Source of the DNA: Brevibacterium sp. XM4083
Lineage (GTDB): Bacteria > Actinomycetota > Actinomycetes > Actinomycetales > Brevibacteriaceae
Assembly: GCF_006489205.2 (NCBI RefSeq)
Contig: NZ_VFYR02000003.1
Span: 427,462-491,461 of the forward strand
Direction: 5' to 3'
Length of the DNA stretch: 64,000 nucleotides
Position numbers and translations under genes: made by a program. A model generated the notes under the pieces. It searched no databases. It had not been told where the DNA came from and was given only the letters and a program-made list of their open reading frames with translations. Shown in pieces: positions 26,375 through 34,967 of the stretch. The first letter of the stretch is position 1. Every line of letters starts with the position of its first letter.

Positions 26375-27614
26375 GCCCGGCCTCCCTTCCGGTGCGCCCG
26401 ACCGTGATGTCGAGGCGGGTGCCGTGCCCCGGCCGGGAGGCGATGGAGAGGTCTGCGCCGATCTCGGCGGCACGCTGCCGCATCGACGGCAGTCCGAAGT
26501 GGCCGTGTCCGTCGGTCGCGCCCTGTTCGGCGTCGGGATCGAAGCCGATGCCGTCGTCGCTGACGCTCAGGCGCACCGTGTCCTCAGCAGCGGTGAAGGT
26601 CACCGTCACCGAGGCGGCCTCGGCGTGCTTGATGACGTTCGACAGTGCCTCCTGGAGACCGCGGAGGACCACGATCTTCTCAGTGACGTCGAGTCCGGTC
26701 GCGGACTTGTCGATGGCGGCCCGCACCTCGGTGCGGCCAGGACTCGCCGTCTGGGCTCGGGCACATGTGCGCTCGAGCGCCCCGAGGAACGCGGTGTCGT
26801 CCCACCGCTGCTGGCCGGACTGGACGAGCGCCCGGGCCTCGCCGAGGTTGTCGTGGGCGACTCGACGGATCGAGCGCAGGGTCGCCTCCGCCTCGGCGGG
26901 CCGGCGCACCTGGTCGAGTCCGGCTTCGGAGAGGAGCACGATCGAGGTGAAGCCCTGTGCGAGGGTGTCGTGGATGTCGCGGGCCACCCGTTCCCGCTCC
27001 GCGGCAGCCCCGGCGAGGTGGTTGACACGGGCGAGCTCGTCCTGGGTGCGCCGCAGCTCCCGCAGCAGCTCGGCTCGGTCCTCGCTCTGCCTGATGATCC
27101 GATCGATCCACAGGCCCATGGCGAAACTCCCCGCGCACGGCAGCACCACTTGGAGGACGATGTCCAGGGGATTGAGTCCTCCGGTGCGGATGCCGATCCC
27201 CGCAGTCAGTCCCGCGGCGAGGACGATGAAGGCGATGACCACTTCGCGCAGCCCGCCGGAGAACATCCAGATGTGGCCGAGGGCGAAGAAGTACATGAAG
27301 GCGCCGTAGGGCGTCAGCGTCGTGGCGACGACGAAGCAGACGATGACGATGAGGACATAGGCGCGCCCGCGGTTCGGCGACGGCCAGTCGGGAATGACGA
27401 GCAGCGAGTAGGCGACGACGATGACGGCCAAGGGGGCGAGCGCCAGCAGCGCCTCGGGCCACGGGATGACGACGGCATAGAAGACCGCAGTGCCGGCGAA
27501 GCAGAGGTAGAACGCGAGATGCCACCAGCGCGCAGAGGTCTCGACGACCGAGGTCCCGCCCACCGCCTCGGCGTCGGTTCCCTCGTCCCTCACCGCTGCC
27601 CTGTCCATACCCAT
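26367..27614 (-). CDS. NarL-type sensor histidine kinase (HisKA_3)
   Basis: 415 residues. Six hydrophobic helices (about 30-175) with almost no extracytoplasmic domain suggest an intramembrane-sensing kinase. The HisKA_3 box ERERVARDIHDTLAQG has His215, and the HATPase domain has NVIKHAEA (N-box) and DDGIGFD (G1). Partner of the adjacent response regulator. Start is 27614 or ATG 27608; the latter is 7 nt after TAGAGT and could be leaderless, although the permease stop is only 5 bp away. Such kinases often sense cell-envelope damage or peptide antibiotics. Confidence 0.9.
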   Translation of the reverse strand: MGMDRAAVRDEGTDAEAVGGTSVVETSARWWHLAFYLCFAGTAVFYAVVIPWPEALLALAPLAVIVVAYSLLVIPDWPSPNRGRAYVLIVIVCFVVATTLTPYGAFMYFFALGHIWMFSGGLREVVIAFIVLAAGLTAGIGIRTGGLNPLDIVLQVVLPCAGSFAMGLWIDRIIRQSEDRAELLRELRRTQDELARVNHLAGAAAERERVARDIHDTLAQGFTSIVLLSEAGLDQVRRPAEAEATLRSIRRVAHDNLGEARALVQSGQQRWDDTAFLGALERTCARAQTASPGRTEVRAAIDKSATGLDVTEKIVVLRGLQEALSNVIKHAEAASVTVTFTAAEDTVRLSVSDDGIGFDPDAEQGATDGHGHFGLPSMRQRAAEIGADLSIASRPGHGTRLDITVGRTGREAGHA

Positions 27615-27618
27615 GACT

Positions 27619-28491
27619 CTATGAGTCTTTCGGCTTCCATTTGAAGGTCTTCATCGCCAGAATCAGTCCGAGCACGAACCAGGCGGCGATGATGCCGATG
27701 CCGAGCCACGGGTCGGCCGTCTTCATCTCCGGGATCTCGAACGCCCACTCCGGGAGGAATGCGTATTGGAGTCCCACAGCCGTCCACCGCAGCGGGAAGA
27801 TCGCGGAGATGCCGAGCAGCCAGTCCGGCAGGAGGCTCGGCAGCATGTAGACGCCGGAGATGAACGACAGCACCATCGTCGGCGCGACCGCCAGTGTCGT
27901 CCCTGCCTGCTCGGTCTTCGCAGCGGAGGCCAGCGCGATCCCGAGCACCGCCCCGGCCGCCGTCGACAGCAGCATGACTCCGGCGATGACGACCCAGCGC
28001 ATCGGGTCCGCGGGAAGTGGGACGTCGAAGACAAGCGTGGCCACGAGCAGGAGGAGGACGCTCTGAGCGACGACGAGAACGAGAGTCATCCCGATCTTGC
28101 CGAGGAAGTAGCTGACCTCCGGCAGCGGGGTGGACGAGAGTCGGCGGATGGTGCCGTTGAAGCGGTCGACGGCGACGTAGCCGGTCAGGTTCTGAAAACC
28201 GCTGAGAACGGTGCCGACGGCGAGCAGTCCGGGCAGGTAGGTCTGGGCCACGGACAGACTCTGACCGTCGGGACCGGGCAACGGCGGCATATCGTCGAAG
28301 ATCATCCCGAAGAGAAGCATGAGCAGTGCGGGGAAGAAGAGGACGAGGAAGAGGGAGAGGTAGTCCTGGGAGAGGATGGCGATCTCGATCTTCGTCCGCT
28401 GCCAGCCGAGCGCGACGACCGACGGCCGCCACTGGGGACAGATCGTGGTTGCGGACCGTCGGTCGACCTCGGCGGTGTGCTGTCCATTCAT
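27619..28491 (-). CDS. ABC-2 type transporter permease
   Basis: 290 residues, six predicted TM helices with the first after a cytosolic ~40-residue segment. The ABC-2 permease signature 'GYVAVDRFNGTIRRLSSTPLPEVSYFLGKI' (a DRxxGT-like loop followed by the helices) is clear. With the upstream ATPase it forms a DrrAB-like exporter. ATG 28491 or GTG 28494, both overlapping the ATPase TGA. It ends 4 bp before the kinase gene. Confidence 0.88.
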   Translation of the reverse strand: MNGQHTAEVDRRSATTICPQWRPSVVALGWQRTKIEIAILSQDYLSLFLVLFFPALLMLLFGMIFDDMPPLPGPDGQSLSVAQTYLPGLLAVGTVLSGFQNLTGYVAVDRFNGTIRRLSSTPLPEVSYFLGKIGMTLVLVVAQSVLLLLVATLVFDVPLPADPMRWVVIAGVMLLSTAAGAVLGIALASAAKTEQAGTTLAVAPTMVLSFISGVYMLPSLLPDWLLGISAIFPLRWTAVGLQYAFLPEWAFEIPEMKTADPWLGIGIIAAWFVLGLILAMKTFKWKPKDS

Positions 28492-29444
28492 CACCGGCTC
28501 CTCACCTCAGCGCTCGGGGAATCTGCTGTCGCGGGTGACTGTTCGGTCGGCGCCCCCGCGGCAGCGTCACTGACAGTGCCGGCATCGTCGGCACTGCCGA
28601 TGAGCTCGACGTAGACGTCTTCGAGGCTCGGCCTCACCACCCGCAGACCGGTGATCTCCCCACCGTCGGGCGGGGCCAAGGAGGAGATGAGGGCGGTCGG
28701 AGTCTCGGTGCGCTCGACGCGGTCGGTGCCGACCTCATCGACCCACCGGACGCGGGGCACACGGGCGAAGGGACCCCCGATGGCATCGGGTGGGCCCTCA
28801 TCGATGAGCACGCCGTGGTTGATGATGCCGATGCGATCGGCGAGCGCCTCCGCTTCGTCGAGGTAGTGGGTGGTCAGGACGATCGTCGTGCCGTCGCCGT
28901 GGAGTCGGCGGATGAGGTCCCAGAACTGCCGTCTCGAGACCGGATCGAACCCGGTGGTCGGTTCGTCGAGGAAGAGGATCTCCGGGCGCCCGACGAGTCC
29001 GAGCGCCACGTCGAGTCTGCGCCGCTGCCCGCCGGAGAGGCTGCTCACCTTGTCGTTCGCCTTCTCGGACAGGCCGACTGCGGCGATGAGCTCGTCGCAG
29101 TCGGCGGGATTCGGGTAGATGCGAGCGAGGTGGCGCATCGTCTGCGCCACAGTGAAGTGAGAGCCGTCCGTGGCTTCCTGCACGACGACGCCGATGCGGG
29201 CGCGGAATGCGGCAGGGGCGCGGGCGGGGACGAATCCAAGGACGGAGAGCTCGCCCGAGGTCGGCGTTCGGGCACCGTCGAGCATCTCCACGGTCGTCGA
29301 CTTCCCCGCACCGTTGGGTCCGAGCAGGCAGTAGCACTCGCCGAAGTCGATCTCGAGGTCGATCCCGTCGACGGCGTTGACCGGATCCTGTTGGGGTCGC
29401 CGATACGTCTTGACGAGTTCACGGGCGATGATTGCGTGAGCCAT
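28491..29444 (-). CDS. DrrA-like ABC transporter ATP-binding protein
   Basis: 317 residues. Walker [10 protein letters not shown], signature SSLSGGQRRRLDVALGLVGRP, Walker B EILFLDEPTTGFDP and H-loop TTHYLDEAE, followed by the C-terminal extension common to DrrA/CcmA-type exporters and ending in a low-complexity Ala/Thr tail. First gene of the exporter/two-component operon. ATG 29444 begins the domain; a longer frame upstream has no support. Likely exports a drug, lantibiotic or lipid. Confidence 0.9.
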   Translation of the reverse strand: MAHAIIARELVKTYRRPQQDPVNAVDGIDLEIDFGECYCLLGPNGAGKSTTVEMLDGARTPTSGELSVLGFVPARAPAAFRARIGVVVQEATDGSHFTVAQTMRHLARIYPNPADCDELIAAVGLSEKANDKVSSLSGGQRRRLDVALGLVGRPEILFLDEPTTGFDPVSRRQFWDLIRRLHGDGTTIVLTTHYLDEAEALADRIGIINHGVLIDEGPPDAIGGPFARVPRVRWVDEVGTDRVERTETPTALISSLAPPDGGEITGLRVVRPSLEDVYVELIGSADDAGTVSDAAAGAPTEQSPATADSPSAEVRSR

Positions 29445-29581
29445 GCCTCCATCCTCGGCGCACGGCGGCCTGCCCGAAACGCCCGAGCAGTGGACGACCG
29501 CTGTCCCCCGATCGGTGGACACCTCCGGTCACGACCGCGCCGAGGCGGCTCGCCCTCCCGCCGTCAGTGCAGGTGAGGCGC

Positions 29582-30163
29582 TCAGTGCAGGTGCGGGCGG
29601 TAGATGAGCTCCTGGGTGCGCCCGTCGAGGGTGCGGCAGTAGAGGAGTTCGAGGTCGAAGTCCTCGGCGCCGTCGAAGATCGGTTCGGTTCCGGTGCGGC
29701 CGGTCAGGGCGGGGAAGATCGTGACCTGCAGGCGGTCGACGAGGCCCGCGTCCATGAGTGCGCGGTTCATCGCGAGGCTGCCGTGGGAGCGCAGCGGCAC
29801 ATCGGAGCTCTCCTTGAGCCGGGTGACGACCTCGACGGCATCGCCGCGCACCAAGGTCGCGTCGGGCCAGTCGAGCGGTTCGCTCAGCGTGTTCGAGATG
29901 ACCGTGGTCGGGAGGTTGCGCATCTCGGTCACCCACGGGTCGAAGACCTCGGAGTCCTCCCCGGCTGCGGCGATCATCGCGGCGAACGCCCGGTACGTGT
30001 TCGCCCCGAGGACGAGCCGCTGGCTGCCGGAGTACTCGCCGAGGCGCTCTTCGAGGAGTTCGGGACCCTGCTTTCCCCAGTAACCGCCCCAGTCGGACTC
30101 CTCGGAGACGGTGGCGCGTGAGTTGAGGCTGCTGAACACGTCGAACGTGTACGTGGCGGTCAT
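29582..30163 (-). CDS. RibD C-terminal / dihydrofolate reductase-like protein
   Basis: 193 residues. DHFR-like alpha/beta fold of the RibD_C family: MTATYTFDVFSSLNS start, 'LVLGANTYRAFAAMIAAAG', 'NTLSEPLDWPDATLV' and 'HGSLAMNRALMDAGLVDRLQVTIFPALTGRTG'. These proteins bind NADPH but their substrates are mostly unknown. ATG 30163 has GGAGG 6-8 nt upstream. Stand-alone. Confidence 0.8.
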   Translation of the reverse strand: MTATYTFDVFSSLNSRATVSEESDWGGYWGKQGPELLEERLGEYSGSQRLVLGANTYRAFAAMIAAAGEDSEVFDPWVTEMRNLPTTVISNTLSEPLDWPDATLVRGDAVEVVTRLKESSDVPLRSHGSLAMNRALMDAGLVDRLQVTIFPALTGRTGTEPIFDGAEDFDLELLYCRTLDGRTQELIYRPHLH

Positions 30164-30331
30164 GGCGGTCCTCCCAATGCAGCGGTGCATGTGGTTGTCG
30201 AGTGCTTCGAGACTAGCCCTCGAACCGCCTCGGCGATAGGGGTTCGGAACAGGACACCTTGGGACTGTCCGCTCTGCCGTCGCCGAGGTTCCACATCATG
30301 GATTCTCCGTGGTGGGACCACCTCGGCGCGC

Positions 30332-30337
30332 GATAAT
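30332..30337 (+). promoter_or_regulatory. -10 hexamer of a leaderless iclR transcript
   Basis: GATAAT is 6 nt before ATG 30344; no Shine-Dalgarno sequence is visible. Confidence 0.5.
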
Positions 30338-30343
30338 CGAACC

Positions 30344-31267
30344 ATGGTCACTGGCGTGGATCCCGAGGACATCGGGCGGATGAAGATGCGGGGGAAGATC
30401 CTGCGCCGGTCCGCCTCGTTCAACGTCGCCCACGCCGTCGATGACCTCGAGCCGGGCACCGGCGCGCAGAGCATCCAGCGGGCGCTCTCGCTGCTGGGAC
30501 TCGTCGGTCTGCTGGCCAGTGACGGGAAACACGGGGCGAGCCTGTCGGAGATCGCCTCGATCAGCGGCCGGCCGAAGGCGAGCGTCCACCGGATGCTTCA
30601 GGCGCTCATCGCGATGGGCTATGTCGAGCGCCTCGATGAGGGCGGGTATCGCCTCGGGGTGCAGTCGCAGATCCTCGGGCAGCTCGCGCAGAAGTCCGTC
30701 GACCCTCTTGTCATCGAGTCCGAGTCGAGTCTGCTCAGGCTCGCCGAGATCACCCAGGACACCGCGTTCCTCACCCTGCGCACCGGCAGCTATTCGATCT
30801 GCGCGCGGCGCGAGGAGGGCTTCGGGGAGATCTTCAACAACGCCCTCGCCGTCGGCGACCGGCATCCGCTGGGCATCGGAGCCGGCAGTCTCGCGATCAT
30901 GGCTGAGCTTCCCGGCGCCGAGGTGGACGCCCTGTTCGCGGCGAACGAGCAGATTCTCGCGCAGCGCTATCCGAAGGTCCGCATCGACCAGCTTCGCGAC
31001 ATCATCGACCAGGCCCGCATCGACGGCTTCGTCCACAACCCCGGACTGTTCGCGCAGGGGTCGTGGGCCGTGGGAGTCGCACTCAAGGTCCGCGGGGAGC
31101 GCCCGCGCGCCGCCCTGTCGATCGCCTCGATCGCCGATCGCGTCACCGGTCAGCGGGTCGAGCACCTCGTCGCCCTGCTCCGGCGTGAGGCGAAGATCAT
31201 CGCCGAGGCGCTCGCCGCCGACGCGGAGCCGGGGAGTTCACCGTCGTCCGCCGAGACGGCCAGTTAG
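30344..31267 (+). CDS. IclR-family transcriptional regulator
   Basis: 307 residues. An N-terminal winged HTH (SIQRALSLLGLVGLLASDGKHGASLSEIASISGRPKASVHRMLQALIAMGYVER) at about 45-95 is followed by an IclR effector domain (FLTLRTGSYSICARREEG ... LFAQGSWAVGVALKV) to about 285. Effector unknown. ATG 30344 follows GATAAT by 6 nt, consistent with a leaderless message. Its 3' end is duplicated downstream at 35651-35709, marking the island boundary. Confidence 0.88.
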   Translation: MVTGVDPEDIGRMKMRGKILRRSASFNVAHAVDDLEPGTGAQSIQRALSLLGLVGLLASDGKHGASLSEIASISGRPKASVHRMLQALIAMGYVERLDEGGYRLGVQSQILGQLAQKSVDPLVIESESSLLRLAEITQDTAFLTLRTGSYSICARREEGFGEIFNNALAVGDRHPLGIGAGSLAIMAELPGAEVDALFAANEQILAQRYPKVRIDQLRDIIDQARIDGFVHNPGLFAQGSWAVGVALKVRGERPRAALSIASIADRVTGQRVEHLVALLRREAKIIAEALAADAEPGSSPSSAETAS

Positions 31268-31279
31268 CGCCGAGCCCGA

Positions 31280-31310
31280 CACTTCTCAGCGTCGGTCTCG
31301 GTGAGAAGTG
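31280..31310. terminator. Hairpin between iclR and the truncated glutaredoxin gene
   Basis: CACTTCTCA (31280-31288) and TGAGAAGTG (31302-31310) form a perfect 9-bp stem with a 13-nt loop between two convergent reading frames. It is likely to have been a bidirectional terminator; the second copy near 35710-35755 has a different but related stem. Confidence 0.6.
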
Positions 31311-31328
31311 GCGGTCTCGGTGCGGACG

Positions 31329-31507
31329 TCAGAGCAGAGCGAGGTCCTTGAGCTTGGCCTCGACCTCGGGGTTGGTCGGCTCGACCTGATGGGAGCCGTC
31401 GGGGTAGACGACGACTGGGATGTTCGTCCGACCCGAGATCGCCTTCGCGTCGTCGGCCCGCTCGGGCTCCGCGACGAGATCGACGTAGTCGAAGTCGAGT
31501 TCGGTCA
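31329..31507 (-). pseudogene. Truncated glutaredoxin/mycoredoxin gene
   Basis: The stop codon TGA (complement of 31329-31331) and about 58 C-terminal codons (…DLVAEPERADDAKAISGRTNIPVVVYPDG…LKDLALL) match the intact gene at 35772-36026. The N-terminal CxxC region is missing, as are two codons near the break. After about 31507 similarity ends. It has no start and should be inactive. Confidence 0.85.
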
Positions 31508-31513
31508 GAGGAG

Positions 31514-31615
31514 TCAGTGGTGCGCGAATACGCGTGCGACGGATTCCTTGATTTCGGAGAGCGAGCTGGTCTCAGCGATCAAGATGTGTTCGTCAGCGAA
31601 GCCCCGACGCCGCAT
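31514..31615 (-). pseudogene. Gene debris at the left island junction
   Basis: A 33-codon minus-strand frame ends in ETSSLSEIKESVARVFAHH, and looks like a C-terminal helix of a real protein; the frame upstream is broken. It is probably the remains of a gene cut during island formation. Family unknown. Confidence 0.35.
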
Positions 31616-31796
31616 CTGATGAACAGCAACCCGATCAGGAGGCTGCTGTCTTCAGAATCGGCCTCGTCGTGGACAAGGTCAAGACAATTCGGCCGCCTCG
31701 GTCGAACCCCGCTCTGTTCGTAACCTGGCAGTAACCGTTAAAATAGCAAACAAGGGTTACTCATGAGGGGCGAGTCGGTAAAGAGAGGAGAGCCCC

Positions 31797-32693
31797 ATGA
31801 AGCACATAGCCAAGACAAGGCATCGCGATCGTGAGGTGGCAGGCTTGCGGGTTCACTACCGCGAAGCGGGGGCGCCCTCATCAACGGCGGTCGTGTTGCT
31901 GCACGGAGCACCAAGTTCGTCTTACTCCTTCCGCGAGGTGCTCCCGGCCATGGGCGAGCATGCCTACGTGGTCGCACCCGACATCCCGGGCTTCGGGTTC
32001 TCCGACTCCCCGCCGGTGGAGCAGCATGATTACACATACGAGGGGCTGTCTCGAGTGGTCGAGGCGCTGCTGGACGACCTCGGCGTGGAGCGGTACATCG
32101 TTTTCGTGACGGACTACAGCACGCCGGTAGGCTACTTTCTGGCCACCCGTCACCCGGAGCGGGTGCTGGGTCTGGTGGTGCAGAACGGCAACGCGCACGA
32201 GGCCGGCTTGGGTGAGGGGTGGGACTCGGGCCGTCGTTACTGGGCCGCGCCCACCGAGGAGAACAGGGCTGCGTTGCCGGACTGGTTGACCTTCGAAGGC
32301 ACTAAGGACACCTATCTCGGAGGGTTGCCCGAGGGGGTTGCGGAGTTGCATCCGCCGGAGTCGTGGCATCTGGACTGGGAGCACTTGTCGCGGCCGGGCA
32401 ATATCGAGGTGTACTTTCAGTTCTTCTACGACTATCGCAAACATGTGGCCCGCTTCGATGAGATTGCCGAGTATCACGCCACGTACCAGCCGCCGTGCAT
32501 GGTGCTGTGGGGACGTCACGATCCGGCCTTCGATATCAGCGAGGTGCTGGCTTACCACCGGGCGTTGGACACGTTCGAAGCGCACATCTTCGACGGCGGG
32601 CACTTCCTGTTGGAGACCCATGCCGCCGAGGTCGCCGACCTATTGGTCGCCTTCACCCGTGACGTCTTCTACCGCGCGAGCGCCGGCACATGA
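31797..32693 (+). CDS. Alpha/beta-hydrolase, haloalkane dehalogenase/epoxide hydrolase-like
   Basis: 298 residues. Alpha/beta-hydrolase fold: oxyanion HGAPSSSYSF (36-45), nucleophile elbow FVTDYSTPVGY in which Asp replaces Ser, charge-relay WGRHDPAFD and catalytic histidine in FDGGHFLLETH. The Asp nucleophile points to a haloalkane dehalogenase, fluoroacetate dehalogenase or epoxide hydrolase. ATG 31797 follows GAGAGGAGAG. Overlaps the next gene by 4 bp. GC is visibly lower than flanking chromosomal genes. Confidence 0.83.
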   Translation: MKHIAKTRHRDREVAGLRVHYREAGAPSSTAVVLLHGAPSSSYSFREVLPAMGEHAYVVAPDIPGFGFSDSPPVEQHDYTYEGLSRVVEALLDDLGVERYIVFVTDYSTPVGYFLATRHPERVLGLVVQNGNAHEAGLGEGWDSGRRYWAAPTEENRAALPDWLTFEGTKDTYLGGLPEGVAELHPPESWHLDWEHLSRPGNIEVYFQFFYDYRKHVARFDEIAEYHATYQPPCMVLWGRHDPAFDISEVLAYHRALDTFEAHIFDGGHFLLETHAAEVADLLVAFTRDVFYRASAGT

Positions 32694-33268
32694 GCGGGCT
32701 GACGCTGACGGTCAAGTCGCTCGAATCGGCCACGTGGGACGACTTCGAGACAGTGATGGGCAAAAGGGGCGGTGCTCGTGGCTGCTGGTGCATGCACTGG
32801 CGGCTGAGAATCGATGAGTGGATGGAGAACAAGGGCGAGGGCAACAAGGCGGCCATGCGGGAACTGGCCGAAGGCGATCGGTCGCCGGGCATCGTGGGGT
32901 ATCTGAACCACGAACCGGTCGCATGGTGCGGTTTCGGTGACCGCGCCGACTTCTCCCGCCTGCGACGCTCGACGCTGCTGAAGTCGGTCGATGACGAACC
33001 GGTCGTCTCATTGACCTGCCTGTTCATGGTCAAGAGTCATCGCGGCGAAGGACTGCTGTCGGCGTGGATCGCTGCCGTGTGTGGCCATATCGCCAAGACG
33101 TCGCCGACCCGCATCGTCGAGGCGTACCCCGTTGAACCTCGCAAGAGGCGCAGGGCTGGCCCGGACACCGCGATGACCGGCATCTCCAGCGCCTTCACTG
33201 ATGCCGGGTTCACCGAGGTCGCCCGGCGCAAGCACGATCGCCCCGTTCTGAGATACGAGCTGCCATGA
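32690..33268 (+). CDS. GNAT-type N-acetyltransferase-like protein
   Basis: 192 residues. The GCWCMHWR region near residue 31, the central strand VVSLTCLFMVKSHRGEGLLSAWIAAV (beta-4 and the CoA-binding R/Q-x-x-G-x-G/A-like HRGEGL) and the DAGFTEVARRKHDRPVLRYEL C-terminus fit GNAT enzymes of the 'YdhI/cysteine-rich' type. Substrate unknown. ATGA overlaps on both sides place it in the hydrolase-GNAT-CGNR operon. Confidence 0.72.
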   Translation: MSGLTLTVKSLESATWDDFETVMGKRGGARGCWCMHWRLRIDEWMENKGEGNKAAMRELAEGDRSPGIVGYLNHEPVAWCGFGDRADFSRLRRSTLLKSVDDEPVVSLTCLFMVKSHRGEGLLSAWIAAVCGHIAKTSPTRIVEAYPVEPRKRRRAGPDTAMTGISSAFTDAGFTEVARRKHDRPVLRYELP

Positions 33269-33819
33269 CCGCCACCACCGAATGGATCGAGGACCACTTC
33301 ATTGCCGGGAACCTCGCACTCGACTTCGCCAACACCGTCTACCGCCGCTGGCCCGAGCCGGGCCCGGACCTGTTCAGCGACACCACCGATCTCGCAACCT
33401 GGCTCGCCCACACCGGTCTGCTACTGGACGGTGAATCCGACGTGGACGAGGGGACTCTGCACGAAGCTCGCGCGCTACGAGCGTTGCTGTGGACGGTCTT
33501 CGATGCGCACAAGGACGACCGCAGTATTCCCGCCGACGCCTTCACAGACCTGCTCGACACCACCCAGCGTTCCATTACCGACATGACCGTCCACGCTGAC
33601 GGGACAGCCACTGCGCAGAACGCGCAGGGTTCACTCGCTATCGTGGCGCTCAGAGCTATCACGCTCCTCCTCGATCCACCGCCCCAGGGTGTACGCGCCT
33701 GCGATCGGTGCGGGTGGTTCTTTGTTGATTCCTCCCGCAGTCGTCGGCGGCGCTGGTGCAGCATGAAGACTTGCGGCAACCAGGCAAAAGCCGCGCGTTA
33801 CCGTTCCACTCACGCATGA
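33265..33819 (+). CDS. CGNR zinc-finger / ABATE-domain transcriptional regulator (first copy)
   Basis: 184 residues. An N-terminal ABATE domain starts at GNLALDFANTVYRRW, and the C-terminal CGNR zinc finger reads ACDRCGWFFVDSSRSRRRRWCSMKTCGNQAKAARYR (about 147-182), with four cysteines and the CGN signature. These are putative stress-sensing transcription factors. ATGA-coupled to the GNAT gene and likely regulates this operon. A second ABATE/CGNR gene lies 570 bp downstream. Confidence 0.82.
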   Translation: MTATTEWIEDHFIAGNLALDFANTVYRRWPEPGPDLFSDTTDLATWLAHTGLLLDGESDVDEGTLHEARALRALLWTVFDAHKDDRSIPADAFTDLLDTTQRSITDMTVHADGTATAQNAQGSLAIVALRAITLLLDPPPQGVRACDRCGWFFVDSSRSRRRRWCSMKTCGNQAKAARYRSTHA

Positions 33820-34388
33820 TTCATTGGCAGACCCCGGGCCAACCGAATCTGCGACAACCAGGTCTCGCCTGAAAGTCCACTGCGATGCAAGGGTGGATCG
33901 TCGGCCGCCGCTTGCCGCCCGATATTTGGTCGGTCTCGCCGCATCCATCAAGTGATCGCACCGACTCCGCCAGACTGATCCTTTTTTCTTAAGTCCAGCG
34001 TCGGCGATTGCATCTCTCACGACGTCTGCCATCGTCGCCTGGATCGGCGAATCGGAGCAGCCGAGCTTGCTATGCGTTCACCCGATGAAGGATCGGGCAG
34101 CAATCGACTCCCCTTAGAGCCGGCGTTCACAACGTCACCGCAACTGCGGAAGTCCCAGGCCGATTTCGCCGAACCACCATCATCGTGACTCACGTCTGGG
34201 TCATCGGTCAACGGATATCTATGATCTGGAACATTGCTTTGCAGAACGTCGCATCCAGGGTCGCGATCGTTCCGACAGTGCGCGATGGCGCACGCTGGGC
34301 GATTTCCTTCAGTCGGTCAAGCGACGCCCTCAATGTGGTGATGTAATGGTTTTTGCAAAACTTTCCGTTACCCCTCCACACTGGGTCT
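33820..34388. other. Intergenic stretch with gene debris inside the island
   Basis: 569 bp without an intact gene. On the minus strand, the frame starting at ATG 34032 begins MADVVRDAIADAGLKKKGSVWR, resembling the N-terminus of a DUF4304-type protein, but then becomes incoherent; another minus-strand frame at 34208-34345 ends in LDATFCKAMFQIIDIR and is unrecognised. Low GC and broken frames suggest a decayed segment. Confidence 0.4.
33970..34032 (-). pseudogene. Possible truncated DUF4304-like gene start
   Basis: About 21 codons from ATG 34032 look protein-like (…AIADAGLKKKGSVWR) and match the way DUF4304 proteins begin; sequence after that is not convincing. Weak call. Confidence 0.25.
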
Positions 34389-34967
34389 ATGAATCGATCA
34401 GAGAAGTGGATTTGGCTCGGCGACCATCTTGCCGTCGATTTCGCGAACACGACTATTGGTCGCGAGTTCGAGACGGTTGACCTCATCGCAACAGTGGAGG
34501 ACGCACACGAGTGGATCGACCTCGAGCCGACCGAACTGCCGAAAGTGGAGATCACCGATGAGAATCTGCCTCATCTCCGCGCCCTGCGAGATGCCGCCGG
34601 TCGCACGCTGCGTGCTGCGGTCCGTGAAGAGGAGTGGGATCCCGCCGACACCGCCCTCATCAACAGCCTCGTCGAAACGGGTCGGGTGTTCCGTCTGCTC
34701 GGATCCCGACCCCGCGGCAGTCGGCTGACGGCTGGCGACGGATTCGCCGCCTTTGCCGGGGTGCTCGCGGCATCGGTCGTCGACCTCCTCGGCCGGGATG
34801 ACCTGGCGGCCATCGCTATCTGCGAGGCGCCAGGCTGCGGACAGATCTTCCACCGCTCACGGGTCAACCAGAAGTGGTGCAGCCCGGGATGCGGGAACCG
34901 GGCACGCGTCGATCGGCATCGCCACCGGAATCCACACGCCCAGCGCCGAGCAGCGGTGTCGCCATGA
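34389..34967 (+). CDS. CGNR zinc-finger / ABATE-domain transcriptional regulator (second copy)
   Basis: 192 residues from ATG 34389. ABATE domain GDHLAVDFANTTIGREFETVDL at the N-terminus and CGNR finger CEAPGCGQIFHRSRVNQKWCSPGCGNRARVDRHR at about 150-185. Divergent from the CGNR protein at 33265-33819, so it is a family paralogue, not a local duplicate. The LysE-type exporter overlaps its stop by 4 bp (ATGA), suggesting regulator-exporter pairing. The upstream 34340-34388 stretch is AT-rich and probably the promoter. Confidence 0.82.
   Translation: MNRSEKWIWLGDHLAVDFANTTIGREFETVDLIATVEDAHEWIDLEPTELPKVEITDENLPHLRALRDAAGRTLRAAVREEEWDPADTALINSLVETGRVFRLLGSRPRGSRLTAGDGFAAFAGVLAASVVDLLGRDDLAAIAICEAPGCGQIFHRSRVNQKWCSPGCGNRARVDRHRHRNPHAQRRAAVSP

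Larger units (their letters stand above)
31208..31507. repeat. Left ~300-bp duplicate of the iclR 3' end / glutaredoxin junction
   Basis: About 300 bp covering the last 60 bp of iclR, the iclR-grx intergenic region and the 3' two-thirds of the glutaredoxin gene. They align without major gaps to 35651-35963, with scattered mismatches and one 6-bp deletion near the right end. The copies bracket the 31508-35650 island. Confidence 0.9.

Noticed and set aside
34208..34555. 115-codon minus-strand gene
   Set aside because: Its first half is antisense to the CGNR gene; only the last 45 codons look coding-like, so it is reported as debris.
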